The notes under the pieces are model-generated. The model was not told the DNA's origin. It did no database searches and saw only the letters and a program-made list of their open reading frames with translations. A program made the position numbers and the translations under genes. A DNA stretch of 64,000 nt from Solibacillus isronensis (GTDB lineage Bacteria > Bacillota > Bacilli > Bacillales_A > Planococcaceae): positions 1,364,001 to 1,428,000 of the forward strand of contig NZ_JAMBOC010000001.1 of NCBI RefSeq assembly GCF_023715405.1, written 5' to 3'. Positions 1-9,614 of the stretch are shown here, piece by piece. The first letter of the stretch is position 1; every line of letters starts with the position of its first letter.

Positions 1-697
1 TGTTCGGATCGAGACCAACTTCTAAAAATTGTTCTGTCTGAAATTTGGATTTCCAAAACAAAACTTCGGAAAAGTGTCTTGATTCAATATAACTCATAAA
101 TTTTCTTAAATTATCATTGCTGATTGTCTCCCATATATTGTCACCGAAGAGCAATTCAACCGCTTTCGTTTCTTCTAATACTTCTTCTAAAATCCTGTCA
201 TAAATGGAATTGAATTTAAATAAATTCATATACCAATAGCTTTGTATTTTTAAATGGATTTCATGATAAATATCCTTAATATCTTGATTATCAGCATCCT
301 TTTCATATTCAGTTTTTAATTTTTCGATTTTCAACGCTTTACGCATATCATAAAAATAATCTTTTTTAATTTTTTTCCATATGTATAGTGCTACAAAAAA
401 TTTTTTTACAGAGGAATTCGTTAAGTACTCAAAGTGCAATTTTTCTAAATTTCGAGCTGAGAAAAATTCCAATATGAAAATTCGCCATTCTTTCAGCCTA
501 ATATCTTCTTCTACAATTTCGCTTTCGTACTCTTCCCCAATTTCAAAAAGTGACCAAATATCATGAAAAAATAAATAAAAATCATCACTTTCTAATAGTA
601 TGGAGTCATTACAATGTTCGGAGTAAAGTAAATTTAACAGTGCCTCTTTACGCTCATCACTTAATGAGCTAGGATTTTTCAACAATAGCTCCTCCAT
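1..697 (-). CDS. Hypothetical protein, 3' part beyond window edge
   Basis: An open frame runs without a stop from an ATG at 697 to the left edge, so about 232 N-terminal residues are visible and the C-terminus is missing. An AGGTGGG ribosome binding site precedes the ATG at good spacing. The peptide starts MEELLLKNPSSLSDERKEAL and is rich in Glu, Lys, Phe and Tyr. It looks helical and soluble, with no signal peptide or membrane segment. The DNA is clearly more AT-rich than the next genes. I recognise no family. The missing part may hold the diagnostic domain. Confidence 0.7.
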   Translation of the reverse strand, partial: MEELLLKNPSSLSDERKEALLNLLYSEHCNDSILLESDDFYLFFHDIWSLFEIGEEYESEIVEEDIRLKEWRIFILEFFSARNLEKLHFEYLTNSSVKKFFVALYIWKKIKKDYFYDMRKALKIEKLKTEYEKDADNQDIKDIYHEIHLKIQSYWYMNLFKFNSIYDRILEEVLEETKAVELLFGDNIWETISNDNLRKFMSYIESRHFSEVLFWKSKFQTEQFLEVGLDPN

Positions 698-787
698 TAT
701 GGACCCACCTTTCTTTTGTATATTCCTAAATATATACCATTTTATCAAATTATGCCATTCGATTAAAAAATAATGTTTAATTAAAAT

Positions 788-822
788 AAAAAAACTGCTA
801 ACGATTATTTACGTTAGCAGCT
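788..822 (-). terminator. Intrinsic terminator after cvfC
   Basis: A perfect 9-bp stem (CTGCTAACG at 795-803 with CGTTAGCAG at 812-820) is followed on the minus strand by seven T residues. It lies just after the cvfC stop codon. Confidence 0.85.
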
Positions 823-827
823 TAATT

Positions 828-1949
828 TTAAGCTTTACGGCTTTCTGTCATTTGTTTCCACACAGAACCTTTTGCTTCTTCCCCGCCTTCAATACGGGCA
901 AGTGCCATTTTTGCTTGCAGCTTTACTTCGAATTCTTTATCTTCGCTCGCTGCTTTTAATGCGTCAATTGCTTGCTCCGTACCTACTTCATACAAGTACA
1001 TAGCGGCACGCCAGCGGACAAGTTTATTTTTGTCACCTAATGCAGCGATCATCGCTGGCTCAAACTCAGGTAAGCCTAAATCACTCATACAGTCGCCCGC
1101 TGTACGGCGAACGGCTGCACTTTTATCATTCAATGCCTTCGTTAAAGCTGGTACAACCGCGATGTCTTCAATCATTCCTAAATAAACGGTTGCAAGACGT
1201 CGGATAGACATTTGCTCGTCTTCCAGCGCTTTTTCGAACAACGGTATATCCTTCACTTCCGGATCCGGTAATTGATCTAACAACTGGAAACGTTGCTGCC
1301 AATCTTCAACCTGCTCATATTGTTCCAATGTCACTTCTTTACGCTCTTGAGCTGCTGTGACAACTTGTTCATTTGCTGACTGAACAATTGTTTCAACACG
1401 ATCTTGCGGATATAGTGCATCCACCTCTTTTAGCACTTCTTGTACAACTTGTTCTTTATCACCGTAGCGAACACCGAAATCGACCCATTTTCGTTCAAAA
1501 ATATAGTTTTCGTCAGTCACACTGAATTGCAGTCGTTTGAAAGCTGTTGTGAAACGGTCTCCTGCGCTTATTCGCACTTCCCCTTCACCATCGAATGCTT
1601 TGATCTGCAATGGAATTGCTTTATACATTTGAACATGCACATTTACTTCCCCATAATGGTCATTCATCTCATATTCCGTGCTTTCAGTTGCCTCTCCGCC
1701 AATTGCGCGACGAATATCAGCTAAAATATTTTCCCATGCAAATTTTGCGTTACGTTCAATCGCCAGGAAGTTCGATACGTGATAAATGCCTTTTACACCT
1801 TCTACTCCAAAGATGGCTTGCAGCTCAGGCGATGCATCACCAATGTTGTCTTTCGTATAATTAAAACTTTTACCAAATGGTAAATCCTGATCAATAATTA
1901 CTTTCATTGAATTTGGACTTGGTGTTGGTTCAATAGATAAAATTTTCAT
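828..1949 (-). CDS. cvfC: Conserved virulence factor C-like protein (Nfu N-terminal domain plus HEAT repeats)
   Basis: The N-terminus (about residues 1-85, with EPTPSPNSMK) matches the Nfu/NifU N-terminal scaffold domain. A middle region follows, and the last 150 residues are HEAT-like helical repeats (repeated R-R-A/L with L-G-D-x-x-x-x-V-R-R). This order is that of the Staphylococcus CvfC family of about 370-380 residues. Its biochemical role is poorly known, and the Nfu-like domain suggests a link to Fe-S or protein assembly. I chose the start at 1949 because AGGAGC lies about 7 nt upstream. An alternative start at 1973 would overlap the preceding ABC-F gene and has no such site. The gene lies 10 nt behind yfmR, so co-transcription is likely. 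Confidence 0.85.
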   Translation of the reverse strand: MKILSIEPTPSPNSMKVIIDQDLPFGKSFNYTKDNIGDASPELQAIFGVEGVKGIYHVSNFLAIERNAKFAWENILADIRRAIGGEATESTEYEMNDHYGEVNVHVQMYKAIPLQIKAFDGEGEVRISAGDRFTTAFKRLQFSVTDENYIFERKWVDFGVRYGDKEQVVQEVLKEVDALYPQDRVETIVQSANEQVVTAAQERKEVTLEQYEQVEDWQQRFQLLDQLPDPEVKDIPLFEKALEDEQMSIRRLATVYLGMIEDIAVVPALTKALNDKSAAVRRTAGDCMSDLGLPEFEPAMIAALGDKNKLVRWRAAMYLYEVGTEQAIDALKAASEDKEFEVKLQAKMALARIEGGEEAKGSVWKQMTESRKA

Positions 1950-1959
1950 TGTTATGCTC

Positions 1960-3846
1960 CTATCCATTTGCAATTTCGTCTAAATAGCTCCATCGCTCGA
2001 TTAATTGTTCATATTCCTGATTCAGCTTTTCTAAATCCGACGTCAGTTGCTGAAGTTTTGTAAAATCCGAACCTGCTGTTGAAATTTCATCTTCTGCCGT
2101 CATAATTTTTTCTTCAACTTGAGCAATTTTATCAGCAATAGTTTCCCATTCTTTCTGCTCTTTAAATGATAGCTTTTTCTTATCTGATTTCTGTTTTTCA
2201 ATTTTTGGCTTTTCCTGCTTCATTTCTTTCGCTTCCTGCTGCAGTTCAGAATCGCGTTTTGCTAAATAATCGGTATAGACATCCAAGCTTTCCGATACGC
2301 CGCCTTTTCCGTCCAAAATCCACAGCTTTTTCGCAATACGATCAAGGAAGAAACGATCGTGACTGATTGTAATGACAACGCCAGGGAAGTTTTCGATAAA
2401 ATCTTCAAGTACACCCAATGTTTCAATATCCAAATCATTCGTCGGCTCATCTAAAAGCAAAACGTTTGGTTGTTCCATCAATAGACGAAGCAAGTGAAGC
2501 CTTTTGCGTTCCCCGCCTGATAATTTGCTGATCGGTGTACCGTGTGTATTAAGCGGGAATAGAAAACGTTCGAGCATTTGAGATGCAGAGTAGCAAACCC
2601 CGTCAGAATCGGTAATATCATTCGAAGCTTCACGAATATAATCGATCATTCGCGCATTTTCATTCATTGGTGGCAGTGCCTGCTTGAAATGAAGACGTTT
2701 TACTGTTGTTCCGACAATTACCTCGCCACTATCGGGTTCAATTTCACCTGCAATCATGTTAAGGAGTGTCGATTTTCCGTAGCCATTTGCACCGATTATG
2801 CCAATACGGTCCCCGTGCTGCAGTAAAAATTCGAAATCCTGAATAATGACACGGTCTCCGTAAGCTTTGGAAATTCCATCTGATTCCAACACTTTTTTTC
2901 CTAAACGTGTTGTGGCCAATCCCAATTCAAGATCCGACTGGTCATTCGAGCGATCAATAGATTCATCCAAAGTTTCGAAACGCTGAATACGTGCCTTTTG
3001 CTTTGTTGTTCGCGCTTTTGCCCCGCGACGAATCCATTTTAGTTCTGAGCGATAACGATTTCGTAATTTGGCCTGTGATGCTGCATTCATTTCTTCACGA
3101 ATTGCTCTTGATTCAAGAAAATCACCATACGATCCTGTATGACGGTATAACGTTTTATCTGCCAATTCATATATATGTGTCGCTGTTTCATCCAGGAAAT
3201 AACGGTCATGGGTAATAAAGATAACGGCCCCTTTTAGACGTGATACCATTTCTTGCAGCCATTCTGTCGATGTAACATCCAAATGGTTCGTTGGCTCGTC
3301 CAGTAAATACAAGTCTGCCGGTTCGATTAATACTTTTGCCAATGCAACACGTTTTTGCTGTCCACCTGAAAGACTCGTCACTTCTTGATCAAACATATCG
3401 ATTCCAAGCTTTGTTAATGCTTGCTTTGCCAATGCATTGACGTCCCAGGCATTTTCTGTGTCCATTAGCTGCTGTAATCGAAACAGTTCATTTTGCAGCT
3501 TTTCAGATTGCGGATTTTGAGACAATGCTGCTACCGCCTCTTCATACGCACGGTTTAATTGTAAGATCGGTGAATCTCCACTAAATACCGCTTGTAAAAC
3601 CGTTAAATCTTGTGGAAATTGCGGATCTTGTTCCAAATAGGCAATGCGGTACTTATTCGGATGGTCAAATTCCACTGTATCCGCATCCTGTTTTTTAGCG
3701 ATAATCGATAATAAAGTTGATTTCCCTGTCCCGTTTATCCCGATTAAGCCTGCTCTTTCGCCTTCATAAATGGTAAATTCAATATTTTGAAATAGCGTTT
3801 TATCGCCAACTGTTTTTGTTAGATTTGATACGATTAAATGACTCAT
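1960..3846 (-). CDS. yfmR: ABC-F family translation ATPase, YfmR/Uup type
   Basis: 628 residues with two ABC modules and no membrane segments. Module 1 has Walker A GINGTGKS near residue 36, signature SGGQQKR and LLDEPTNHLD. Module 2 has GANGYGKS, SGGERKR and LLDEPTNDLD. A charged linker between them carries the tRNA-interaction motif region (RNRYRSELKWIRRG). The last 90 residues form a coiled-coil C-terminal domain, typical of Uup/YfmR. Family members act on the ribosome; B. subtilis YfmR helps translation of difficult sequences such as polyproline. The length matches YfmR (about 629 aa). The start overlaps the stop of the upstream HD gene by 4 nt, so translation is probably coupled. Confidence 0.9.
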   Translation of the reverse strand: MSHLIVSNLTKTVGDKTLFQNIEFTIYEGERAGLIGINGTGKSTLLSIIAKKQDADTVEFDHPNKYRIAYLEQDPQFPQDLTVLQAVFSGDSPILQLNRAYEEAVAALSQNPQSEKLQNELFRLQQLMDTENAWDVNALAKQALTKLGIDMFDQEVTSLSGGQQKRVALAKVLIEPADLYLLDEPTNHLDVTSTEWLQEMVSRLKGAVIFITHDRYFLDETATHIYELADKTLYRHTGSYGDFLESRAIREEMNAASQAKLRNRYRSELKWIRRGAKARTTKQKARIQRFETLDESIDRSNDQSDLELGLATTRLGKKVLESDGISKAYGDRVIIQDFEFLLQHGDRIGIIGANGYGKSTLLNMIAGEIEPDSGEVIVGTTVKRLHFKQALPPMNENARMIDYIREASNDITDSDGVCYSASQMLERFLFPLNTHGTPISKLSGGERKRLHLLRLLMEQPNVLLLDEPTNDLDIETLGVLEDFIENFPGVVITISHDRFFLDRIAKKLWILDGKGGVSESLDVYTDYLAKRDSELQQEAKEMKQEKPKIEKQKSDKKKLSFKEQKEWETIADKIAQVEEKIMTAEDEISTAGSDFTKLQQLTSDLEKLNQEYEQLIERWSYLDEIANG

Positions 3847-4475
3847 GAAATCCCGTCTCTTTCTTTTTTTAACTGCTCTAAAAATTGTACCATAAAGGCA
3901 TGACGTTCTTCAGCCATTTCGCGCCCTTTTGCAGTTACCATTAAATCCTTCAATAATAAAAGCTTCTCATAAAAGTGCGTAACAGACGCTGTGGATTGAC
4001 TGCGATATTGTTCTTTCGTCATATTTACGCGCACTTCTTCAGCATCATCATATAACTTACGTCCCTTCGCACCACCGTAAGCGAACGTACGCGCAATCCC
4101 AACCGCACCTATTGCATCCAACCGGTCTGCATCGCGAACGATTTTTGATTCTACTGTTGTAATATCCCGTTCATTGCCCCCATTAAATGAAACCTCTGCA
4201 ATAACCGTTTGGATATGTTGTTTTTCCTCATCCGTTAAATCAAGTTCATCCAGGATTCGCTGCTCCTGCTGTTTATCAACAGCATATTTTTCGTCACTGA
4301 CATCATGCAGCAGCACGGCTAAACTCACGATTTTTCCACTTGCTAAAGGTTCTGATTTCAGGATTGTCATAGCGTTTTGATAGACACGCTCAATATGTTG
4401 AAAATCATGGCTTGCATCCATTGTTTCATAAATTCCTTTTACTAATTGTTCACAACGTACGATTACTTCGGACAT
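3843..4475 (-). CDS. HD-domain phosphohydrolase (YpgQ/YedJ-like)
   Basis: 210 residues. The HD superfamily metal ligands are visible: His23, the His57-Asp58 pair in LLHDVSD, and a later Asp in VRDADRLDAIG. The arrangement and length fit the YedJ/YpgQ group. B. subtilis YpgQ hydrolyses nucleoside triphosphates, so a nucleotide-hydrolysing role is plausible but the substrate cannot be read from sequence. The gene is first in a three-gene run (HD hydrolase, yfmR, cvfC), and its stop overlaps the yfmR start by 4 nt. Confidence 0.8.
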   Translation of the reverse strand: MSEVIVRCEQLVKGIYETMDASHDFQHIERVYQNAMTILKSEPLASGKIVSLAVLLHDVSDEKYAVDKQQEQRILDELDLTDEEKQHIQTVIAEVSFNGGNERDITTVESKIVRDADRLDAIGAVGIARTFAYGGAKGRKLYDDAEEVRVNMTKEQYRSQSTASVTHFYEKLLLLKDLMVTAKGREMAEERHAFMVQFLEQLKKERDGIS

Positions 4476-4679
4476 GTTACATTCACCATTTTCTTTTTAT
4501 AGTTTACATAATTATATTACCACGAGAAGTGGGATGACTTCAGTTATTTGACATGTTTATTGCTAAAAGATTCGACTTCCCCACTCTTGCCCTAACCCCC
4601 TCTTAGCAACTTTTACACGAAAAATCAAGTATCCTTCATTATGCGGAGATAATTTTTGTCCAAAATGTGAACTAAATGC

Positions 4680-4708
4680 TTGTTTTTTACAAATTTGTGA
4701 CATATACT
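4680..4708 (+). promoter_or_regulatory. Sigma-A promoter of the 50-residue membrane protein gene
   Basis: TTGTTT (4680-4685) and TATACT (4703-4708) are separated by 17 bp. The start of transcription would fall near 4715, leaving a leader of about 35 nt before the ORF. Confidence 0.65.
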
Positions 4709-4749
4709 AGAAATAAGAAAACATAAAACAGGAAAAAGGAGTGTTAATT

Positions 4750-4902
4750 ATGCAAAGAATGATGCAAGCTGTAGCACCAAATATGAATGAAAGTCAACGT
4801 AAGGGACTAATTGTTATTTCACCAATTTTAATTGGATCGGTTGCATACGGATTAAGTGCCACTTTTATGATTGCGACTAACCTTCTACAAATCATGTTTT
4901 AA
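4750..4902 (+). CDS. Small single-span membrane protein, 50 residues
   Basis: The ORF starts at an ATG with AAAGGAG about 8 nt upstream, a good promoter before it and a strong hairpin terminator after it, so it looks like a real monocistronic gene. The product begins MQRMMQAVAPNMNESQRKG. A hydrophobic stretch from about residue 20 to the end could span the membrane once, with the N-terminus cytoplasmic. I recognise no family and give no function. It is encoded alone between two divergent housekeeping operons. Confidence 0.65.
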   Translation: MQRMMQAVAPNMNESQRKGLIVISPILIGSVAYGLSATFMIATNLLQIMF

Positions 4903-4942
4903 TGGACGAACGTAAATTCAAACTAAATATTCACAGCAAATA

Positions 4943-4989
4943 AAAGAAACGTATTCGAATGAATAATCAAACGAATACGTTTCTTTTTA
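4943..4989. terminator. Bidirectional terminator between small membrane gene and fhs
   Basis: A 15-bp perfect stem (4943-4957 with 4972-4986) has T-rich flanks on both strands. It sits between two convergent genes. Confidence 0.85.
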
Positions 4990-5061
4990 CTTTTACTAAT
5001 CGCTCCTGCGTTATTTTGTCCTCAGACAGAAATTTCTTGTCGGTCGCTATATATTTTCATT

Positions 5062-6741
5062 TTAAAATAATCCAAGTGCACTTCCGTCGTCAGCCACATC
5101 CATATTCAGTGCTGCCGGCTGTTTTGGCAAGCCTGGCATTGTCATAATATCCCCAGTTAAGCAAACAAGGAATCCCGCACCTAACTTTGGAAGAATTTCA
5201 CGAATTGTAACAACGAAATCGGTTGGTCTGCCTACTAAGCTTGGTTGATCCGATAATGAATATTGTGTTTTCGCCATACAGATCGGCAAAGTGTCCCACC
5301 CATTTTTTTCGATGACTGCTAACTGTTTTTTCGCAGCATCCGTTAATTGCACACCTGCACCACCATACACCTGTTGTACAATTTTCGTTAATTTTTGTTC
5401 CACGGTTTCTTGCAAATCATATAAATGGTGGAAAGTATTCGGCTGTTCAATTACTTCGAGTACTTTTTCGGCAAGCTCAATACCGCCTTTACCGCCTTCT
5501 TCCCAAACATTCGTACGGGCAATCCGAACTTCATTTGCTGCGGCCCATTGTAAAACAGCTTTCAGTTCCTGTTCAGTATCCGTAATAAATCGGTTTAAAG
5601 CAATTACCGGCTCCAGTCCAAAGTTACGAACATTGGCTACATGCTGTGCTAAATTGGCAATACCTTGTTTTAATGCTTCCACATTTTCTTCCACTAAGTT
5701 AGCCTTTGCTACACCGCCATGCATTTTCAGTGCACGAATTGTCGCAACAATAACAACAGCGCTCGGTTTAAATCCTGCTTCACGTGCTTTAATATTTAAA
5801 AACTTCTCCGCCCCTAAATCGGAACCAAATCCTGCTTCTGTTACAACAATATCTGCAAGCTTACGTGCTGTTTGCGTAGCTGTAATCGAATTACATCCAT
5901 GGGCAATATTGGCAAATGGTCCTCCATGGATCAGGGCCGGTGTGCCTTCAATTGTTTGAACCAAGTTTGGATTCATTGCTTCCTTTAAAATAAGGGCGAG
6001 TGCTCCTTCTACTTGTAAGTCACCAACTGTTACCGGGTTCCGGTCGTACGTATAACCAATTACAATACGTGCCAAACGCTGTTTCAAATCTTTCATGCCT
6101 GTTGCTAAACAGAAAATGGCCATAATTTCAGAAGCTACTGTAATATCAAATCCGTCTTCACGAGGTACGCCTTGCATCGGACCACCTAACCCGACCGTTA
6201 CATGGCGCAGTGCACGGTCATTTAAGTCCAGTACACGCTTCCAGACAATTCGTCTTGGATCAATGTTCAATGCATTCCCTTGTTGGATATGATTATCAAT
6301 CAATGCAGATAATGCATTGTTTGCAGTCGTAATCGCATGGAAATCGCCATTGAAATGCAAATTGATTTGCTCCATCGGCAATACTTGTGCATATCCGCCG
6401 CCAGTAGCGCCGCCCTTCACACCCATTACCGGACCTAATGAAGGCTCCCGTAAAGCGACCATTACTCGCTTATCCAATTGGTGCAATGCATCCGCCAAAC
6501 CGATAGTTACCGTTGATTTTCCTTCTCCTGCTGGTGTAGGGCTAATCGCTGTTACAAGCACCACGTTTGCCGTTGCTTCACCACTAATTTTACTTGTATC
6601 AATTTTTGCTTTAAAGCGACCATATTGTTCAACCGCATCTAATGGAATTTGTGCATCTTCAGCAATTTCCAAAATTGGCTTCATTGTCGCTTTGTTGGCT
6701 ATTTCAATATCTGATAATGGTTTTTTCGTAGTTGTTGTCAT
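5062..6741 (-). CDS. fhs: Formate-tetrahydrofolate ligase
   Basis: 559 residues, the normal length for this cytosolic enzyme. It makes 10-formyltetrahydrofolate from formate, ATP and tetrahydrofolate for one-carbon metabolism. The ATP-binding loop TPAGEGKST lies near residue 70. Other family hallmarks are [29 protein letters not shown] and the terminal [14 protein letters not shown]. The gene stands alone. A TATAAT -10 box lies on the minus strand at 6774-6779, but the -35 (TTATTA) is weak, and I found no tetrahydrofolate riboswitch in the short leader. Confidence 0.97.
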   Translation of the reverse strand: MTTTTKKPLSDIEIANKATMKPILEIAEDAQIPLDAVEQYGRFKAKIDTSKISGEATANVVLVTAISPTPAGEGKSTVTIGLADALHQLDKRVMVALREPSLGPVMGVKGGATGGGYAQVLPMEQINLHFNGDFHAITTANNALSALIDNHIQQGNALNIDPRRIVWKRVLDLNDRALRHVTVGLGGPMQGVPREDGFDITVASEIMAIFCLATGMKDLKQRLARIVIGYTYDRNPVTVGDLQVEGALALILKEAMNPNLVQTIEGTPALIHGGPFANIAHGCNSITATQTARKLADIVVTEAGFGSDLGAEKFLNIKAREAGFKPSAVVIVATIRALKMHGGVAKANLVEENVEALKQGIANLAQHVANVRNFGLEPVIALNRFITDTEQELKAVLQWAAANEVRIARTNVWEEGGKGGIELAEKVLEVIEQPNTFHHLYDLQETVEQKLTKIVQQVYGGAGVQLTDAAKKQLAVIEKNGWDTLPICMAKTQYSLSDQPSLVGRPTDFVVTIREILPKLGAGFLVCLTGDIMTMPGLPKQPAALNMDVADDGSALGLF

Positions 6742-6832
6742 GCTTTGCCCTGCTTTCTATATGTAGTCACTTTATTATAGTCTGTTTTGTCTGAATTAAT
6801 AAATATAAAAAGCGATGTAAATCGACAAATTA

Positions 6833-6862
6833 TTGACAGTTCTTATCTTTATAGGATATAGT
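6833..6862 (+). promoter_or_regulatory. Promoter of the cold-shock gene
   Basis: A perfect TTGACA (6833-6838) and TATAGT (6857-6862) are 18 bp apart. They leave a 5' leader of about 60 nt, as is common for cold-shock mRNAs. Confidence 0.7.
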
Positions 6863-6930
6863 TTATTCGTAATATTCTGGAATCTTTATGTTTCATCAAT
6901 TGATTTTGACAGTATCGGAGGAGAAAGCGG

Positions 6931-7131
6931 ATGCACCAAGGCACTGTAAAATGGTTTGATAATGAAAAAGGTTATGGATTTATAGAATCTGCAGATGGTG
7001 AAGATGTTTTTGTACACTTTACTGGCATACAAGAAGAAGGATTTCGTTCACTGGATGAAGGACAAGTGGTTGAATTCGATTTAGTCGATGGTATCCGGGG
7101 TCCACAGGCAGCGAATGTTATAAAAAAATAG
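6931..7131 (+). CDS. Cold-shock protein, CspA/CspB family
   Basis: 66 residues forming one cold-shock domain. RNP1 (KGYGFIE, residues 13-19) and RNP2 (VFVHF, residues 26-30) are intact. The protein binds single-stranded RNA or DNA and acts as an RNA chaperone. The sequence is less similar to the housekeeping CspB than usual: it has [19 protein letters not shown], and an RSLDEGQ segment in place of the usual KTLEEGQ. AGGAG sits 8 nt before the ATG. The gene is monocistronic with its own promoter and terminator. Confidence 0.93.
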   Translation: MHQGTVKWFDNEKGYGFIESADGEDVFVHFTGIQEEGFRSLDEGQVVEFDLVDGIRGPQAANVIKK

Positions 7132-7133
7132 AC

Positions 7134-7176
7134 AAAGCTGTAAACGAAAGATTTTCATCGTTTACAGCTTTTTTTA
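7134..7176. terminator. Terminator after csp
   Basis: A 13-bp stem (7134-7146 with 7159-7171) is followed by TTTTTTTA on the plus strand. It may also serve the convergent VOC gene ending at 7174. Confidence 0.85.
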
Positions 7177-7980
7177 TTTCTTATTAATTTCGTATTGTGC
7201 GCCATCAATTGTAAAATACTTTTGCTCTGTCGCGCCTGATATGACAACCTTTTTTATGCCGTAGCCTTGTTCGAGCATATAATCCCAGACGACTCCTTCA
7301 CCGATTGGCTTGACAAATATAAGCTTCACTTCATCAAGCAGAATAATCGAGTATTCTACATTCTCTTCCTCATTGACCTTTTTTAAAATTGTCGCACCAC
7401 ATAGTTGGGCAATTTGCTCCACTGCATCAAAATTCGGTACAACAAAATGGACAGCCTGAAGCGTTAAATTCCCTAACGGATGTTGCGCTATAATACCGCG
7501 GTCCGTCAGTTCTTTGCGTCGAAGTGTATCCGCTTCATCCCATTGAATGAAAAAAGGAAATTCAATTTTCGATTTCGGATGACCAATATAAAGCAGTTGC
7601 CAGCTTACTTCAGAGCCGTCTTCCCGTATTCGGGAATAACGCTCCGGTCCAACTACTTCCAAACCGGCTTTAGCGAATAACTTCGCGTCTTCTTCGATTG
7701 TCGTTGTACGAACAGCAAAACGTGTCAATCCATCACGTCGGCGATTTTCTTTGTAGCTCGCATGTAGTGAATACTTCTTTTTGGCTGCTTCCTGAAACTT
7801 TTCCTCATTTTCAATGCCGATTAATTCAATATAAGCCAAATCAAAATAGCTTAGTGTATTATATGTACCCCACGCTTCATGACTTCCTCCATTGACAACA
7901 TGGAGACCTTCTTCTTTGAGTTTTAACAATGTCTGCTCTGGATAAGGGACAAAATGGACGAGATGATCGAACTGGTACAT
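7174..7980 (-). CDS. VOC superfamily (glyoxalase-like) protein
   Basis: 268 residues with two betaalphabetabetabeta-like modules, as in the glyoxalase-like domain proteins of Bacillales. The start is MYQFDHLVHFVPYPEQ; His6 and Glu52 (AYIELIG) are candidate metal ligands of the first module. The second module carries LQAVHFVVPNFD. The substrate is unknown; family members act on diverse small metabolites. The gene is a single transcription unit preceded by AAGGGG. Confidence 0.75.
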   Translation of the reverse strand: MYQFDHLVHFVPYPEQTLLKLKEEGLHVVNGGSHEAWGTYNTLSYFDLAYIELIGIENEEKFQEAAKKKYSLHASYKENRRRDGLTRFAVRTTTIEEDAKLFAKAGLEVVGPERYSRIREDGSEVSWQLLYIGHPKSKIEFPFFIQWDEADTLRRKELTDRGIIAQHPLGNLTLQAVHFVVPNFDAVEQIAQLCGATILKKVNEEENVEYSIILLDEVKLIFVKPIGEGVVWDYMLEQGYGIKKVVISGATEQKYFTIDGAQYEINKK

Positions 7981-8064
7981 GCTTCAACCCCTTTTCACTA
8001 TTAAATAAATTAAATATTCTAAATCATAACATATAAAGGCATTTGAAAAATGAGCAATCATTAT

Positions 8065-8727
8065 TTAAGAGATGACATTAATTAATTCCGTTGCAGCTGC
8101 CATTTTTCCGTCAACTTTAACGGTCTTCCCGGAGTTATGAATAATATAATGAGGCTCCATTGCACCGTACAAAGATTTGGAACTATTTGCGACCATATAA
8201 TCCGCTTTTGCAGTTTCCATTCTTGCAGAAGCTCTTTCCAATAAAAACGATTCGTCTTCTGTCGCTTCCAATTTAAAGCCGATTAATGTCGTACCTGGCG
8301 ACCAGTTTTTAATTTGGGCCAAAATTTTCGGCGCTTTTTTAAAATGGATAATCGGAGGTTCATCCGAAGGCATTTTCCCTTTTTCAGTCAGTTCATTCCC
8401 TTGCTGATCGAACACTTTGTCAATAAGCCAGTCAGAGCCTGCCACCGCCATAATGACATAATCGATTTGCTCGGTTTCAAGAATTGTTTTCAGCTTATCG
8501 CCTAAATCCTCGATCCCTTCAAATTTAATGAGTTGCATTTCGTTTTGGTGTTCCGGCAGCTGTGTAAATACGCCGTGCATATAAATGACGTTCGCACCTT
8601 TTTCAAGCGCTGCTTCTGCTAAATAACACCCCATCGTTCCTTTTGATAAATTCGTATGGCCTCGAACATTATCCCATTTCTCAAATGTCCCGCCACTCGT
8701 AATTAAAACTTTTTTCCCTGTTAGCAT
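8065..8727 (-). CDS. CoaB-like phosphopantothenate-cysteine ligase domain protein
   Basis: 220 residues forming a stand-alone CoaB-type Rossmann domain (VLITSGGTFEKWDNVRG, SKGTMGCYLAEAALEKGA, IGFKLEATED, DYMVANS). No CoaC decarboxylase flavodoxin part is fused. Most Bacilli have a fused CoaBC; separate CoaB proteins of this length occur in streptococci. So this may be a second, specialised ligase or a paralogue with another role. The start at 8727 has AGGGGAA about 7 nt upstream, while an upstream in-frame start would overlap the LysR gene. It follows the LysR gene by 14 nt and is probably co-transcribed with it. Confidence 0.75.
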   Translation of the reverse strand: MLTGKKVLITSGGTFEKWDNVRGHTNLSKGTMGCYLAEAALEKGANVIYMHGVFTQLPEHQNEMQLIKFEGIEDLGDKLKTILETEQIDYVIMAVAGSDWLIDKVFDQQGNELTEKGKMPSDEPPIIHFKKAPKILAQIKNWSPGTTLIGFKLEATEDESFLLERASARMETAKADYMVANSSKSLYGAMEPHYIIHNSGKTVKVDGKMAAATELINVIS

Positions 8728-8741
8728 AGTTGTTTCCCCTT

Positions 8742-9614
8742 TTACTGTTCTTCGTTTTCCAGCCACTGTTTTAATATTTCTACAAATTTTTGCGATGCCG
8801 GTGACAGCTTCTGCTTTGTCGACAGCCCGAGGATTCGGTAACTTTCCTGTACAAGAGGCAGCGCTTTTACAGTATCCGGCAACATTGAAATCGCCATTTC
8901 AGGCAGTATGCTAATGCCTAGATTATGTTCCACCATTGATACTATGGCCTTTTCGTCATAAAGTTCAAAACGTATATTCGGATATACACCATATTTTTCA
9001 AATGTCGTCATCACATCATTCGTCCCTTTATAGGAAGGCATTATAATCGGCGTTTCTTCAATTTCAAATAAATCGATCTCTTCTCTATCATATAGCGGAC
9101 TATGCGACGACACAATACATAACAAAGGATCCCGTTTTAACGGCATAAATTCGAACTGCTTGGAGCTTGTCCGGTTTAAAAATCCGCAGTCGACTTCACC
9201 TTGTAATAGCCACTGTTCTATTTCGTAGTAATCCCCTTCACGCAATTCAATCCGAATTCCCGGATATTCTGAATCCATAATATGAATGATGTTTGGCATC
9301 CAATGTGTAGAAATCGTCGAAATTAGCCCAATTCGCACTGTCCCTTGGCTGACCCCTAAAATGTTCGACGCAGTCTGTTGCAGATGTTCTTCCGCCAATA
9401 ATACTTTGCGCATTTCATAAAGCATTTTTATACCGTCTTCTGTCAATGTTACTCCTGTACGGTTACGGTGAATTAAATTAAAACCAAATTCCTTTTCCAA
9501 ACTTGATACTGCATGACTTACAGCTGATTGTGTAAGCCCTAGAACCGAGGCCGCTTTTGTAAAGCTATGTACTTCCGCCACTTTATTTAAAATTTCGTAC
9601 TTGACTAAACTCAT
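8742..9614 (-). CDS. LysR-family transcriptional regulator
   Basis: 290 residues. The N-terminal winged helix-turn-helix has FTKAASVLGLTQSAVSHAVSSLEKE, here split as residues 18-30 and 31-42. The rest is a two-lobe periplasmic-binding-like effector domain. It is divergent to an EamA exporter and upstream of the CoaB-like gene. LysR proteins usually control a divergent neighbour, so the exporter is the likely target, with the effector unknown. The 200-bp intergenic region is AT-rich and holds repeated TCATT/AATGA half-sites near the LysR start. Confidence 0.92.
   Translation of the reverse strand: MSLVKYEILNKVAEVHSFTKAASVLGLTQSAVSHAVSSLEKEFGFNLIHRNRTGVTLTEDGIKMLYEMRKVLLAEEHLQQTASNILGVSQGTVRIGLISTISTHWMPNIIHIMDSEYPGIRIELREGDYYEIEQWLLQGEVDCGFLNRTSSKQFEFMPLKRDPLLCIVSSHSPLYDREEIDLFEIEETPIIMPSYKGTNDVMTTFEKYGVYPNIRFELYDEKAIVSMVEHNLGISILPEMAISMLPDTVKALPLVQESYRILGLSTKQKLSPASQKFVEILKQWLENEEQ

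Noticed and set aside
5291..5959. Long plus-strand ORF (222 codons) antisense to fhs
   Set aside because: It is Ser/Cys/Thr-rich without domains or a ribosome binding site; typical shadow of a conserved gene on the other strand.
6742..6930. Possible tetrahydrofolate riboswitch before fhs
   Set aside because: The leader is short and shows no conserved aptamer arms; the intergenic region is explained by two divergent promoters.
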